From Tannerella sp. oral taxon 808 (GTDB lineage: Bacteria > Bacteroidota > Bacteroidia > Bacteroidales > Tannerellaceae): a stretch of DNA of 56,619 nucleotides. Positions within the stretch are counted from its first letter, which is position 1. Each line of letters starts with the position of its first letter. Of the stretch, positions 8,155 through 17,506 are shown in pieces. The notes under the pieces were generated by a model. That model was not told where the DNA came from. It searched no databases and saw only the letters and a list, made by a program, of their open reading frames with translations. The position numbers and the translations under genes are program-made. The stretch covers positions 1-56,619 of the forward strand of contig MIQB01000004.1 of NCBI GenBank assembly GCA_002890585.1, written 5' to 3'.

Positions 8155-9246
8155 TCAAAACGACCGGACAAGCAGATTCGCCCCCACAACGGCATAGCCC
8201 CGTGCGCCCTCGGCGAGGGAGCTGTCCGCCGCCTCGGTGAGGTGCATGAAGTCGCGCCAGACGGGTGCCTCTGCGTAGGCCGGCAGCGCACCCCGGGGCA
8301 CGATGAGCGTGACGTCTGACAACGGGACTTCGGAGAAGGCGTCGGCCGCGGCGACCGGTGGGATAGCCGACTCCACGGTCAACACCTTCAATCCGTAACA
8401 GCGAGCGAAAGCCTCGGAGTCGATCGTTTTCAGGCCGTCGGGCAATGCGACCGACCGCAGCCCCGTGCAGTCTGCAAAGGCCTTTCGCCCGATGTGCAGC
8501 AGGCCGTCGGGAAGCGTCACCGCGTCGAGGGCGACAAAGCCGACAAAGGCGCGTTCGCCGATGCGGCGCAGGCTGTGCTTTTCTAAACCGAGCGCCTTCA
8601 CCTCTTCACACAGCTCCCCCCACGGAGCGATGTAGGTGTAGTCGCGCATATAAGCCTCGCCGAGGACGGCGGTGAGGTGCAGCGTGGCGGTGGTGTCGTC
8701 GTACTCCCATCGGATCATGTCCGTCGTCATGCCGTAGTGCGAGGTGATGATGCGCGCAAAGTCGCGCCAGACAGGTGCCGCCGCGTAGGCCGATAGGGCG
8801 CTCCGGGGCACGGATAGCGTGGCGTCGGTGGGGATCATTTGGAAGGCGTCCGCAGCGGCTGCGGGCGGGACGAGGCTGTTCACGCGGACGTATCGCAACT
8901 GAACGCAATCGGAAAAGGCATGGCTGCCCACCTTCTCCACCGTGCCCGCCAACGTGGCCGACGTCAGCCGAGCAAACCCGCGAAAGGCATAGGCTCCGAT
9001 GCTCTTCACACCTTCCGTGACGAGAAGGGTCTGCACATGCTCCTTGAATATCGTGCCCGGGCCAGGGAGCTCAGACGAATAGTCGTTCATATCCACCCGC
9101 CCGGACACGAGCAGCATGATTGAATCGGCCACGCCCTCCTGCCAGATGATATAGGGGTAGGCCGGCAGCTGCGAATGCGTCGTCTGTGTGCACACCGCCG
9201 CCGTCGCCACGAGGGTGAGAAGACAGCGTGTGATCAACGGCTTCAT
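8155..9246 (-). CDS. BspA-type leucine-rich repeat surface protein
   Basis: 363 residues with a signal peptide (about 1-25, cleavage near THSQ). Two tandem modules each combine LRR_5 units (IGAYAFRGFARLTSATLAGTV; IGERAFVGFVALDAVTLPDGL) with a segment ending VPRSALSAYAAAPVWRDF or VPRGALPAYAEAPVWRDF. This LRR type is named for the Tannerella forsythia surface antigen BspA and is associated with adhesion. This copy is short, and no C-terminal type IX sorting domain is visible. It lies between the TPR/protease-like gene (33 bp upstream) and the MFS gene (12 bp downstream). Confidence 0.9.
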   Translation of the reverse strand: MKPLITRCLLTLVATAAVCTQTTHSQLPAYPYIIWQEGVADSIMLLVSGRVDMNDYSSELPGPGTIFKEHVQTLLVTEGVKSIGAYAFRGFARLTSATLAGTVEKVGSHAFSDCVQLRYVRVNSLVPPAAAADAFQMIPTDATLSVPRSALSAYAAAPVWRDFARIITSHYGMTTDMIRWEYDDTTATLHLTAVLGEAYMRDYTYIAPWGELCEEVKALGLEKHSLRRIGERAFVGFVALDAVTLPDGLLHIGRKAFADCTGLRSVALPDGLKTIDSEAFARCYGLKVLTVESAIPPVAAADAFSEVPLSDVTLIVPRGALPAYAEAPVWRDFMHLTEAADSSLAEGARGYAVVGANLLVRSF

Positions 9247-9279
9247 GTCAGAAAGTGGAAGGGGAAGGGCAGGGAGTGG

Positions 9280-11001
9280 TTACTGACAATGCAGCTTCAT
9301 GAGGCGTTCGACGACGGGGTCGCCCAGTTCTTTGGCGCGCGTGAACGAACGGCAGCCTTCGGCCTTCTTGCCGCTACGGACGAGGCAGAGCCCGAGGAGC
9401 CGATGGCCGGCCGAAAAGTCGGGCGCCAAGGCGATGCAACGCTCAAGGCTCTGTTGGGCGTGGGGGAAGTCTTGCTTGCGGAGGTAGATGGATCCCTCTT
9501 CGGCCAGGTAGAGCGCGTTGGTGGAGTCGCCCTGGAGGGCAAGGCGGATGTCGGAGAGGGCGCCGTCCATGTCGCCCGCCCGAAAGCGGGCCTGCTCGCG
9601 GTAGTAATAGAAGCGCGGTGTGACGTCGCCCCCGGTGAGCGCGTAGTAACGGTCGTAATCCTTGACAGCCTCAGCGAACTTCCCCATGCGCATCCGCATA
9701 TCGACTGCATCCATGAGGTAGGTGGCGGCGTCGGTGGGGTTGACGGCCGTGGCGCGCGTGATGGCGCTATCCATGAGTGCAAACATGCGGGCCGTGTCGG
9801 GCGCTTCGAGTTGCTCCTCCGTCTTGGCAGCCATATAGAAGGAGGAGGCCGATGCGCCGGGCCCTTGGTTCACCTGTGCGTAATCGGCGGCGGCCTTCGG
9901 GTAGTCGCCGCGGAAGAAGGCGATGTCGCCCTCCAATTGCCGATAGAGCGGGCGGTCGTCAGCTGCGATAGCCTTAGCTATCCAATCGGCGGCTCGATCC
10001 ATCGTCCAGCCTTCGGCCTTCAGCGAGGAGTCGCCCGCGGCCACGCCATAGATCAGCTTTGCGCGGTTGTAATAGCCCTCGGCCGCGTTCTGCCCGAAGA
10101 GTTTTTGCGCTGCGTCGAGGTCGGCCTCAGCGCGGCCGAGGAGCTGCTGCTCGGTGCCCACGTCGGAGAGCTTCTTGCGTTGGTAGACATAGTGCGAGGC
10201 GCGGCTGAGGTAGCCGTCAGGCACATTGGGGAAGGTGGCGACGAAGTCGTCAAGCGTGGCGAGGTAGGTGCGCGCGTCTTGCTGGGCGGCGTAGAGCATG
10301 AGGGCGACGAGCGCCTCGTCAGGCGTGGCGGCCCAGGCTGTGCGGATGCCGATGGAGGAGTAGACCTTGTTCAGCACATCCGTCGGCGCTGGCCGCAGGT
10401 CCATGATGTAAGGCAGGCCGATGCCATACGTCCGTCCCTTGCCCGCGGCGTCGGCCTGCGCCAGTGCGAAGACCTCGCCGCCCTCGGTGAGCAGCGGCGC
10501 GCTGACTTGCTCGCGCGAGAGGGGCATGTCTATGCGGAAGTAGCCGTATGCGTCTTTCACCTTCGTCACCTCCGCGATGGGCGCACTGGGCATCGCCGCG
10601 CCCTTGACGGCGGAAGCGAGGTAGGCCCGATCGCCCACGGCTGGCAGGGTCGCCGCAGGCTTCAGCCCGGCCAGCTTCTTCGGCGCGTTGACCCGGAAGC
10701 GGATCACGTCGTAGAGGTCGTCCGCGCCGAGGATGCAGACGACCGGCAGGCGCTGGCCATCGGCGTCGGTCACGGTGGCCCGTTCGGCGCCTATAAATAA
10801 GGTATAGTTGGAGACGGCCTCGCCCTGGTCGCCCACGAAGAAGCCCGTGCCGCGTGTAACATTTCCGCTTTTGTCCGTTGCTTCAATAGCGAAGACGGCT
10901 CGTCGCGCCTTCTCCGCCCACTTCGGCGCCTTCTGCGCCATCACCATTCCGCAGCTCTGAATCAGCATCAGTGCGCCGGTCACCCATTTGTTCATGTTCA
11001 T
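9280..11001 (-). CDS. TPR protein with a degenerate trypsin-like domain
   Basis: 573 residues; signal peptide (about 1-22). Residues about 30-205 follow the plan of bacterial trypsin-like proteases: TRGTGFFVGDQGEAVSNYTLF replaces the usual G-V-S-N-Y-H segment, so the catalytic His is Thr; a candidate Asp is in DLYDVIRF; the Ser region reads EQVSAPLLTEGGEVFAL and lacks the Gly before Ser. Residues about 220-573 are helical TPR-like repeats (YYREQARFRAGDMDGALSDI; LYLAEEGSIYLRKQDFPHAQ). Related active proteins exist in Bacteroidota; this copy is probably a non-catalytic scaffold. Promoter box at 11029-11036. Confidence 0.85.
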   Translation of the reverse strand: MNMNKWVTGALMLIQSCGMVMAQKAPKWAEKARRAVFAIEATDKSGNVTRGTGFFVGDQGEAVSNYTLFIGAERATVTDADGQRLPVVCILGADDLYDVIRFRVNAPKKLAGLKPAATLPAVGDRAYLASAVKGAAMPSAPIAEVTKVKDAYGYFRIDMPLSREQVSAPLLTEGGEVFALAQADAAGKGRTYGIGLPYIMDLRPAPTDVLNKVYSSIGIRTAWAATPDEALVALMLYAAQQDARTYLATLDDFVATFPNVPDGYLSRASHYVYQRKKLSDVGTEQQLLGRAEADLDAAQKLFGQNAAEGYYNRAKLIYGVAAGDSSLKAEGWTMDRAADWIAKAIAADDRPLYRQLEGDIAFFRGDYPKAAADYAQVNQGPGASASSFYMAAKTEEQLEAPDTARMFALMDSAITRATAVNPTDAATYLMDAVDMRMRMGKFAEAVKDYDRYYALTGGDVTPRFYYYREQARFRAGDMDGALSDIRLALQGDSTNALYLAEEGSIYLRKQDFPHAQQSLERCIALAPDFSAGHRLLGLCLVRSGKKAEGCRSFTRAKELGDPVVERLMKLHCQ

Positions 11002-11028
11002 CTTTTCTGTTTTTGAAATTCATGCGCG

Positions 11029-11036
11029 CAAAAGTA
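11029..11036 (-). promoter_or_regulatory. -7 box (TACTTTTG) for the TPR gene
   Basis: Perfect TAnnTTTG on the minus strand, 27 bp upstream of the ATG at 11001. It probably drives the TPR-LRR-MFS cluster. Confidence 0.65.
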
Positions 11037-11125
11037 AACGGACGCCCCCCATGAGGAAATTTAGGTGGGCGCGAGCGGCCCTCCCTGTGGCTTCTCGCCT
11101 CATTGTAAGGCGCAATCATAAATCA

Positions 11126-11455
11126 GGAGTATCCGGATTTATTATTTCCAATCGCAATAATGAATTTGGAGTATCCAGATTTATTATTTCCAATCGCAAT
11201 AATAAATTTGGAGTGTCCTGATTTATTATTTCCAATCGCAATAATAAATCAGGAGTGTCCGGATTTATTATTGTCTGAGACAATATTAAATCGGGAGTGT
11301 CCGGATTTATTATTGTCCGAGACAATATTAAATTGGGAGTGTTCGTGTTTATTATTGTCTGAGACAATATTAAATCAGGAGTGTCCGGGCTTATTATTGT
11401 CTGAGACAATATTAAATCAGGAGTGTCCAGATTTATTATTACCCATAGCAATCAC
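11126..11455. repeat. Tandem array B: eight 42-bp units between divergent genes
   Basis: The anchor GGAGT recurs at 11126, 11168, 11210, 11252, 11294, 11336, 11378 and 11420, always 42 bp apart. Early units carry ATTATTTCCAATCGCAATAA; later ones carry ATTATTGTCTGAGACAATA, a palindrome centred on one base. The array is AT-rich in a GC-rich neighbourhood and ends about 28 bp before the outer-membrane protein start. No spacers. Confidence 0.95.
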
Positions 11456-11482
11456 CGTACATTTATCTCAACCTCCATCCCA

Positions 11483-13765
11483 ATGAAAACCTTTCTACCC
11501 CTCTGGCAGCTGCGATGCCTGCCCCTCCTTGCATCGCTGTGTTTACTCCCCTTCGTCGCCCGCGCACAACAGGGCATTACTGGCCGACTGACCGACGCAG
11601 CCGGCCAACCCGTGGCGCAGGCCGCCCTCATCCTCGCCGGCACGGACTCCGCCTACATCGAGTCGGCCGTGAGCGAAGACGACGGCACCTTCCACCTCCG
11701 CTCCACGGCCCGCCCCTACCTGCTGAGCGTGCAACACTTGGCTTACGAGACGCGCACCATCGCGGACTCCCGGAGCGACCTCGGGACGATCGTGCTCGAG
11801 GCCAAGGCGCAGGCGCTCGGCGAGGTCGTCGTGCGAGCCGAACGCCCCACCGTCCGCATTCAGAACGGCCGCCTGACCTTCACGCCGCAGGGCCTCACGA
11901 AATCGAAGATCCTCGCCACCGCCTTCGACCTGCTGGCCGAAACGCCCGGCCTGAAATCGACCGACGGCGAGTCCATCCGCCTCGTCGCCATGGACCAGAC
12001 ACCCGTCCTGCTCATCAACGGTCGCCCCTCCACGCGCGACGCGGCGGCCACGCTGCTTTACGTCAAATCGCTGCCCGCCGACCGCGTCCTCCGCATCGAG
12101 GTGGCCCACACCGCGCCGCCGGAATGGAACGTCAAAGGCGCAGCGGTCAACATCATCCTCAAGGAGAGCCTCTCCGACCGCCTCACGGCTCAAGTTCAGA
12201 CGCAGTGGGACAATAAACACGCGAACCGCTTCACCCAAACGGCCTCCATCATGTACGCCTCGGGCAAGTTCTCCGCCGACCTGCTCTACCGCCTGAGCTC
12301 CGGGCACGAGATCAGCCGCACAAACATGTACGTGCGCCATGCTGTCCACGGCGACACCACGGAGATCCGCAACCACACCGACTACCGCTCGCACACGCCC
12401 GCCACCCACGACCTCTACCTCAACCTCGACTACGCCCTGGCCGACCGACACCGCATCGGCCTCTACTACAACGCCAGCGCGACGCCCCGCGGAACGTTCG
12501 ACGACAGCTCCCTCAACACCCGCACCGGCCGCACCGAACAGCACGGCTCCCGCCGCAACCATATGCAGAGCATCGCGGCCGAATACGAGCTCCGCAGCTG
12601 GCGCGTGGGGGCGGAATACCTCCACTCCGACAGCCGCAGTGACTACACGGGCACCGTGGCCGCACGACCCATCAGTTACGACCGCCTCCAACGCATCGAC
12701 CGGCTGCACGGCTACCTCCGCGGGCGCCACACGCTCTGCCCCCTCCTCAGCCTGCGCTACGGCGCCGACTACACCCGCACGCGCAACCACAGCGAACAGA
12801 CCGGCACCCAGCCCGTCACTTCCGACGAAGACATCGCCAAGGCTTACGTCGGCACCGACATCACCTTCCCCGGCGACCGGGCCTCCCTCAGCGCCTCCCT
12901 CACCGGCGAAGGCTACCGCATACGCGACTACCGCCGCCGCTCGCTCCTGCCCAACGTCTCCCTCAGCTATGCCCCGACGGACGCCCACGCCTTCACCCTC
13001 GGCTGGCAGGCCTTCCACTACTATCCCGCCTATTGGCATCGCCAGACGTACCGTCGCGAGGTGGACGGCTACGAGGTCAACCTCGGCAACCCCGACCTGC
13101 GCCCGGCCCGATACAACATCGCCAGCCTCAGCTACATCTACCGCTCGCGCTACGCCTTCAACGTCTACTATTACCACGTCCGCGATGCCTTCTTCACGCA
13201 GCTTTACCAGTCGCCCGACCGCCTCGAGCTAATCAACCAAATCACCAACACGGACTTGTCGCGCGTCTGGATGTTCTCAGCCACCCTGCCCGTCACCATC
13301 GCCGACCGCTGGTTCCTGACCTTCGTCCCCTCAGCCCTCCATGAGCGATACCGGACGGACCACTGGCACGACCTCTCGTTCGACGTCGCGGGATGGGTAT
13401 ATTCCCTCAACATCAACAGCCAGCTGCGCCTCCTCTCCCACCCCCGCCTGACCTTCACCACCGACGGCCATTATTATTCTGGCAACCATCAGGGCATCCT
13501 GAAGTGGGACAAGAGTTGGGGCATCAACGCGGGCTTGCAATTGGGGTTACTCAAGGAAGAAGCGCTGCTGATCAGCCTCAACGTGAACGACGTCTTCGAG
13601 CGGGCCACGCCGATAGGCCGCAACCGCTACCAGTCGCAGTGGAGCGACTACGACTACTTCGGCGGCATCAACCGCTCCGTCATGCTCCGCCTCACCTACC
13701 GCTTCAGCCGTTACAAGGAGAAGCAACGCCGCGAAGCTGACCGCTCACGCCTCGGCATCCAATAG
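11483..13765 (+). CDS. TonB-receptor-like outer membrane beta-barrel protein
   Basis: About 760 residues from the Met at 11483, which gives a clean signal peptide (MKTFLPLWQLRCLPLLASLC..., cleavage after RAQ); the upstream extension is array sequence. An N-terminal carboxypeptidase-regulatory-like domain (GITGRLTDAAGQPVAQAALI, about 30-110) precedes a plug-like region (TPVLLINGRPS, PEWNVKGAAVNIILK) and a long Tyr/Arg-rich beta barrel. This is the plan of the outer membrane beta-barrel family (PF14905). No TonB box or SusD partner is evident, so the ligand is unknown. The eight-unit 42-bp array lies immediately upstream. Confidence 0.88.
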   Translation: MKTFLPLWQLRCLPLLASLCLLPFVARAQQGITGRLTDAAGQPVAQAALILAGTDSAYIESAVSEDDGTFHLRSTARPYLLSVQHLAYETRTIADSRSDLGTIVLEAKAQALGEVVVRAERPTVRIQNGRLTFTPQGLTKSKILATAFDLLAETPGLKSTDGESIRLVAMDQTPVLLINGRPSTRDAAATLLYVKSLPADRVLRIEVAHTAPPEWNVKGAAVNIILKESLSDRLTAQVQTQWDNKHANRFTQTASIMYASGKFSADLLYRLSSGHEISRTNMYVRHAVHGDTTEIRNHTDYRSHTPATHDLYLNLDYALADRHRIGLYYNASATPRGTFDDSSLNTRTGRTEQHGSRRNHMQSIAAEYELRSWRVGAEYLHSDSRSDYTGTVAARPISYDRLQRIDRLHGYLRGRHTLCPLLSLRYGADYTRTRNHSEQTGTQPVTSDEDIAKAYVGTDITFPGDRASLSASLTGEGYRIRDYRRRSLLPNVSLSYAPTDAHAFTLGWQAFHYYPAYWHRQTYRREVDGYEVNLGNPDLRPARYNIASLSYIYRSRYAFNVYYYHVRDAFFTQLYQSPDRLELINQITNTDLSRVWMFSATLPVTIADRWFLTFVPSALHERYRTDHWHDLSFDVAGWVYSLNINSQLRLLSHPRLTFTTDGHYYSGNHQGILKWDKSWGINAGLQLGLLKEEALLISLNVNDVFERATPIGRNRYQSQWSDYDYFGGINRSVMLRLTYRFSRYKEKQRREADRSRLGIQ

Positions 13766-13846
13766 ACAGGGCGCACCGGTGGGTGTGGCAGCTACTTTTT
13801 CGGCTCATTGTATCGTACAATCGCTCGGAAAACGGGACGCTCCTTT

Positions 13847-13870
13847 AGGGGCAAAAGAGTTTTCGCCCCT
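13847..13870 (+). terminator. Hairpin after the outer membrane protein gene
   Basis: AGGGGC-AAAA-GAG-TTTT-C-GCCCCT, arms at 13847-13856 and 13860-13870 with a one-base bulge. Another imperfect palindrome, ATTGTA-TCG-TACAAT, is at about 13808-13822. A TACTTTCG box (13937-13944), one base off consensus, precedes the next gene. Confidence 0.5.
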
Positions 13871-13969
13871 GCAGGAGCTTGGGTTGGGATGGTCTGCAAT
13901 CCATTTCTGTGCGACTATAATGACACGCCCGCCCGTTACTTTCGCACCCGGAACAACAACCGCCCCCTT

Positions 13970-16456
13970 ATGAAGTATCTCAACACGCTCCCCGAAGAAG
14001 AAATCAAGAACCGCATCCGCCGCGATTATTTCAGCGCCTACGAGGCCGCGCCCATCCTCGGCAAGATCGACTTTGCCGTAGCCATCCCCCCGCTGCCCTT
14101 GCAAGAGGGCGCGGAAACACCCACCGAAAGGATCTACCTGCTCTGGGCCGAAGCCAAGAAGGGCACCTCGCACGACATCGACGAGTCGCTCGTGCAGCTG
14201 ATCCTGACCATCGGCCGGGCGCGCACCTTCGATCAATACATGCCGCCCGCCTTCCTCGGCGCCTTCGATGCGGAGAAGATCGCCTTCGTCCCCTACGACG
14301 ACGTCCGCGACATCTTCTACCAAAACGATTTCAACTGGAACGTTAAGCCCTCTGACCATCGGACGCGCGAGTTCCGGCTCGTCATGGAGACTGTCCGCCA
14401 CACACTCGAGCAGGGGGCGCTCCGCTTCCGCTTCGATACGGACGACGAGGAGCTGCGCCTCTTTATCCGCAAAAACTTCGTCCTCAACAAGACCGGCCTC
14501 TCGAAGCTGCCCATCAACAAGACCAACTTCACGGCAGTCTATGCCCGCTGGCGCGACGCCGTCCGCCCCTCCATCGCCGTGAACTGGGAGATAACCAAAC
14601 GCCGCGGCATCATCGACGCCGACTTCTTCCTGGCCGACCTGCTCTCGGAGCAAGACTTCACCCTCCGCGAGAAGCTCTACGTCCTGCTCCGGAAGAACCA
14701 TTACGAGCTGGACAGGAAGATCGACGACATGGGCCTCTGGGATTCCAAGCGGGCGCAATTCAACGACGAGGGCCGGGCGCACGCAGTCTTTTGGAACCGC
14801 TACGAGCGCCCACCGCGACGCGAGTATTGGGACTACATCGTGGCCCGCCGCGACCTGCTTGTGCCGCAAGACGTGCGCGAACGCAAAGGCTCCTACTTCA
14901 CACCGCGCCAGTGGGTGGAGCTCTCGCAACAGTATCTCTCTGATGAATTAGGCGAGGATTGGCAGGAGGAGTATGACATCTGGGACTGCTGCGCAGGCAC
15001 GGGCAACCTGCTCGCCGGCCTGACGAACAAGTATCGCATCTGGGCCTCCACCCTCGACCAAAGTGACGTCGACGTGATGCACGACCGCATAGCCAACGGC
15101 GCCAACCTGCTCGACAGCCACGTCTTCCGCTTCGACTTCCTCAACGACTCCTTCGATCTTCTCCCCGACGGCCTCCGAGAGATCATCAACTCCCCCGAAC
15201 GCCGCCGTAAGCTGGTTATCTATATCAATCCGCCATATGCGGAGGCGGGGAATCGCAAAGTGATTGTTGGGTCAGACTATAAGCAGAAGACTGGAGTGGC
15301 GGTAACTCATTTTACCTATCAGAAATACCTCCCCATGATTGGCATCGCAGGCCGGGAACTCTTTGCTCAATTCTTTATCCGCATCTATAGCGAAATACCC
15401 TCATCGGTGCTTGCAGAATTTTCAAAGTTGAAAATTCTGCAAGCACCGAACTTTCGTGATTTCCGGAAACAATTCCGAGCGAAGCTCGGTCGAATTTTTT
15501 TGGTTCCGGCCAATACGTTCGACAATGTGAAAGGACAGTTCCCCATCGGATTCAAAGTCTGGAACACAGCCATTCAGGAAGAGTTTGAGCAGATCACAGC
15601 AGATGTCTACGACGAGAAAGGGGACTTCCAAGAGGAGAAAAACGTCTATTCATACAGTGGGCATAAGTATATCATCAACTGGCTGCGCCTCTTCTATGAT
15701 AAACAAGGAGATCGGATTGCCTACTTAAGAATGTTGGGGACAGACTTTCAGCATAACAATGGCGTATTTGTCACTCTATCTCCATCAAAAGCAGATATAG
15801 AGCAAGTGAAGGGTACTTGGATCACACAGAAAAACCTTTTAGAAGCCTGCATCTACTTCGCTGTCCGCCTTTGCATCCCTATGACTTGGCTCAACGATCG
15901 CGACCAGTTCCTCTACCCCAACGACGGCTGGGCGGGCGACACGGACTTTCAAAACGATTGCCTTGTCTTCACCCTCTTCCACGGGCAAAACCGCATCAGC
16001 AGCGCGCACGGCATCAACCACTGGATCCCCTTCTCAGAGGCGGAGGTGGGCGCACAAGACGCCTTCAAAAGCCATTTCATGTACGACTTTATCCGCGGCA
16101 AGCTGCCCAAGGCGGATGCCGCATCGGAGGGCCAGCTCCACATGTTCGGCGTCGAAGCCATCCGGCCACACGGCGAAGCGCTCACCTTCTCCCCCGAGGC
16201 CACCGCAGCGATGGACGCCGGCCGCGCCCTCTGGCAGTACTACCACAGCCAACCCGACGCCCTCCCCGACGCCTCACTCTACGACATCCGCCTCCACTTC
16301 CAAGGCGTCAAGACAAACAAGAGCGGCAAAACGCAGATGAATACCGACAGCTCAGACGCCACCTACACCGCGCTGATCAAAGCCCTTCGCGCCCGCGTCG
16401 CCGCCTTAGCTCGTAAGATCGAGCCGAAGGTCTACGCCTACGGATTCCTGAAATAA
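13970..16456 (+). CDS. Single-chain type II restriction-modification enzyme (nuclease + N6-adenine methylase)
   Basis: 828 residues from the Met at 13970; upstream codons overlap a hairpin and promoter. The N-terminal third contains an ExK-type nuclease core (LLWAEAKKGTS, near residues 57-70) typical of PD-(D/E)XK folds. The methylase follows: GSYFTP (motif X region), DCCAGTGNLLAGL (motif I, SAM binding), NPPYAEA (motif IV, catalytic NPPY). The C-terminal third should be the target-recognition domain. No separate specificity or methylase gene is adjacent, so a type IIG-like protein that cuts and methylates is the best reading. The segment 15241-15840 is 44.5 percent GC against about 60 percent in sampled flanking lines, suggesting an imported domain. 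Alternative: methylase-only enzyme. Confidence 0.82.
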   Translation: MKYLNTLPEEEIKNRIRRDYFSAYEAAPILGKIDFAVAIPPLPLQEGAETPTERIYLLWAEAKKGTSHDIDESLVQLILTIGRARTFDQYMPPAFLGAFDAEKIAFVPYDDVRDIFYQNDFNWNVKPSDHRTREFRLVMETVRHTLEQGALRFRFDTDDEELRLFIRKNFVLNKTGLSKLPINKTNFTAVYARWRDAVRPSIAVNWEITKRRGIIDADFFLADLLSEQDFTLREKLYVLLRKNHYELDRKIDDMGLWDSKRAQFNDEGRAHAVFWNRYERPPRREYWDYIVARRDLLVPQDVRERKGSYFTPRQWVELSQQYLSDELGEDWQEEYDIWDCCAGTGNLLAGLTNKYRIWASTLDQSDVDVMHDRIANGANLLDSHVFRFDFLNDSFDLLPDGLREIINSPERRRKLVIYINPPYAEAGNRKVIVGSDYKQKTGVAVTHFTYQKYLPMIGIAGRELFAQFFIRIYSEIPSSVLAEFSKLKILQAPNFRDFRKQFRAKLGRIFLVPANTFDNVKGQFPIGFKVWNTAIQEEFEQITADVYDEKGDFQEEKNVYSYSGHKYIINWLRLFYDKQGDRIAYLRMLGTDFQHNNGVFVTLSPSKADIEQVKGTWITQKNLLEACIYFAVRLCIPMTWLNDRDQFLYPNDGWAGDTDFQNDCLVFTLFHGQNRISSAHGINHWIPFSEAEVGAQDAFKSHFMYDFIRGKLPKADAASEGQLHMFGVEAIRPHGEALTFSPEATAAMDAGRALWQYYHSQPDALPDASLYDIRLHFQGVKTNKSGKTQMNTDSSDATYTALIKALRARVAALARKIEPKVYAYGFLK
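15404..15449. repeat. Perfect 22-bp inverted repeat inside the restriction-enzyme gene
   Basis: Arms 15404-15425 and 15428-15449 are perfect reverse complements separated by AG. It lies within the coding frame (encoding about SSVLAEFSKLKILQAPN) and within the low-GC segment, so codon constraint alone does not explain it. Confidence 0.95.
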
Positions 16457-16495
16457 TCCGCCCCCACAAGGGGAGCCCCGAAGAATCATTGCCAA

Positions 16496-17506
16496 TTAAT
16501 CCTTGGCGACAGCGTCCAAGAGCGCCTCGATGTTGCTGACGGAGACCTCGCGGCCGTCGGCGCGGTGGATGATGAAGGGATCGCCCGCGGAGCCGTCGGC
16601 ATCGATGCGGAGGCTGGAGGTGGCGACGTGGCGGTCGGCGCGGATGCCGTTTCGTTGCAGGGCTTTGCGCACCATCGCGTAACGGCTGCCGTGGCCTTGC
16701 AGGTGGATCTCGCTGCGGTAGTCCGTGTCGATGCGGAAGAAGCCGGTCTCGGTGTCGTAGGTGATGCCTTTGCGGGAGAAGAAACTGCTCAGCTTGCCCT
16801 CTAAGGAGAGGTCCTCGGGGGTGCCGATGGAGAGGCCGCTGGCGCGATCCATGAGCCAGATCTTGTCGGCGATCTGGAGCGCCAGCTCAAGGTCGTGGGT
16901 GGACATGAAGACGGTCTTCTGGAGCGTGTGCGTCAGGTTGTGGAGCAGCTGCATGACTTCGACCTTGCTGGGGAAGTCGAGGAAGGCCGTAGGCTCGTCG
17001 AGGAAGATGATGGGCGTCTCCTGGGCGAGGGCTTTGGCGATCATCACCTTCTGCCGCTCGCCATCGCTGAGGGTGTGCACCATGCGGTGGGTCAGGGGTT
17101 CGATGCGCACGCGGGCGATGGCTTCACGGACGGCCTCCCGGTCGCGATCTTTGAGTGTGCCCCAGAAGCCGGTGTAGGGGCTGCGCCCGAGGCCGACGAG
17201 CTCCTCGGCCGTCATGTTACGGATGTCGCTCTTCTCGGTCAGGACGACGCCGATGACGGTGGCCAGTTGGCGATCGTCGTAGGCGGAGAGGGGGCGGTCG
17301 AGCAGGTCGATCGCGCCGCCGAGCGGGGGTTGGAAGGCGGAAAGCGTACGCAGGAGGGTGGATTTGCCTACGCCGTTAGTCCCCAAGAGGCAGGTCAACT
17401 CGCCGCTGTGGATCGTGGCGTTGAGGTGTTCGGCCACGCGCTTGGTGTTGTGTTTGTCGGGGTAGCCGATGCTGAGGTCGCGGAGGCGGATAGTCGTTTC
17501 TTTCAT
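16496..17506 (-). CDS. ABC transporter ATPase, siderophore/heme/cobalamin type (FecE/BtuD-like)
   Basis: 336 residues. Walker A GTNGVGKST (about 42-50), signature LSDGERQKV, Walker B PIIFLDEP and H-loop STHD are all present. The FecE/BtuD subfamily energises import of iron complexes, heme or vitamin B12. It is longer than the usual ~255 residues: the last ~80 (RSEIHLQGHGSRYAMVRKAL...) form an extra domain of unknown role, seen in some Bacteroidota homologues. Its start overlaps the permease stop by 4 bp (ATGA), so translation is coupled. Convergent with the restriction-enzyme gene. Confidence 0.93.
   Translation of the reverse strand: MKETTIRLRDLSIGYPDKHNTKRVAEHLNATIHSGELTCLLGTNGVGKSTLLRTLSAFQPPLGGAIDLLDRPLSAYDDRQLATVIGVVLTEKSDIRNMTAEELVGLGRSPYTGFWGTLKDRDREAVREAIARVRIEPLTHRMVHTLSDGERQKVMIAKALAQETPIIFLDEPTAFLDFPSKVEVMQLLHNLTHTLQKTVFMSTHDLELALQIADKIWLMDRASGLSIGTPEDLSLEGKLSSFFSRKGITYDTETGFFRIDTDYRSEIHLQGHGSRYAMVRKALQRNGIRADRHVATSSLRIDADGSAGDPFIIHRADGREVSVSNIEALLDAVAKD

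Noticed and set aside
9175..10800. 541-codon plus-strand open frame opposite the TPR gene
   Set aside because: Antisense shadow produced by high GC; Arg/Gly/Val-rich composition without motifs, and no signal peptide or ribosome-binding site. The minus-strand frame has a signal peptide and TPRs.
11543..13177. 544-codon minus-strand open frame opposite the outer membrane protein gene
   Set aside because: Val/Gly/Ala low-complexity shadow of a GC-rich gene; the plus strand carries the conserved protein.
13805..14929. 374-codon minus-strand frame over the restriction-enzyme start
   Set aside because: No domain similarity; overlaps motifs of the plus-strand nuclease-methylase.
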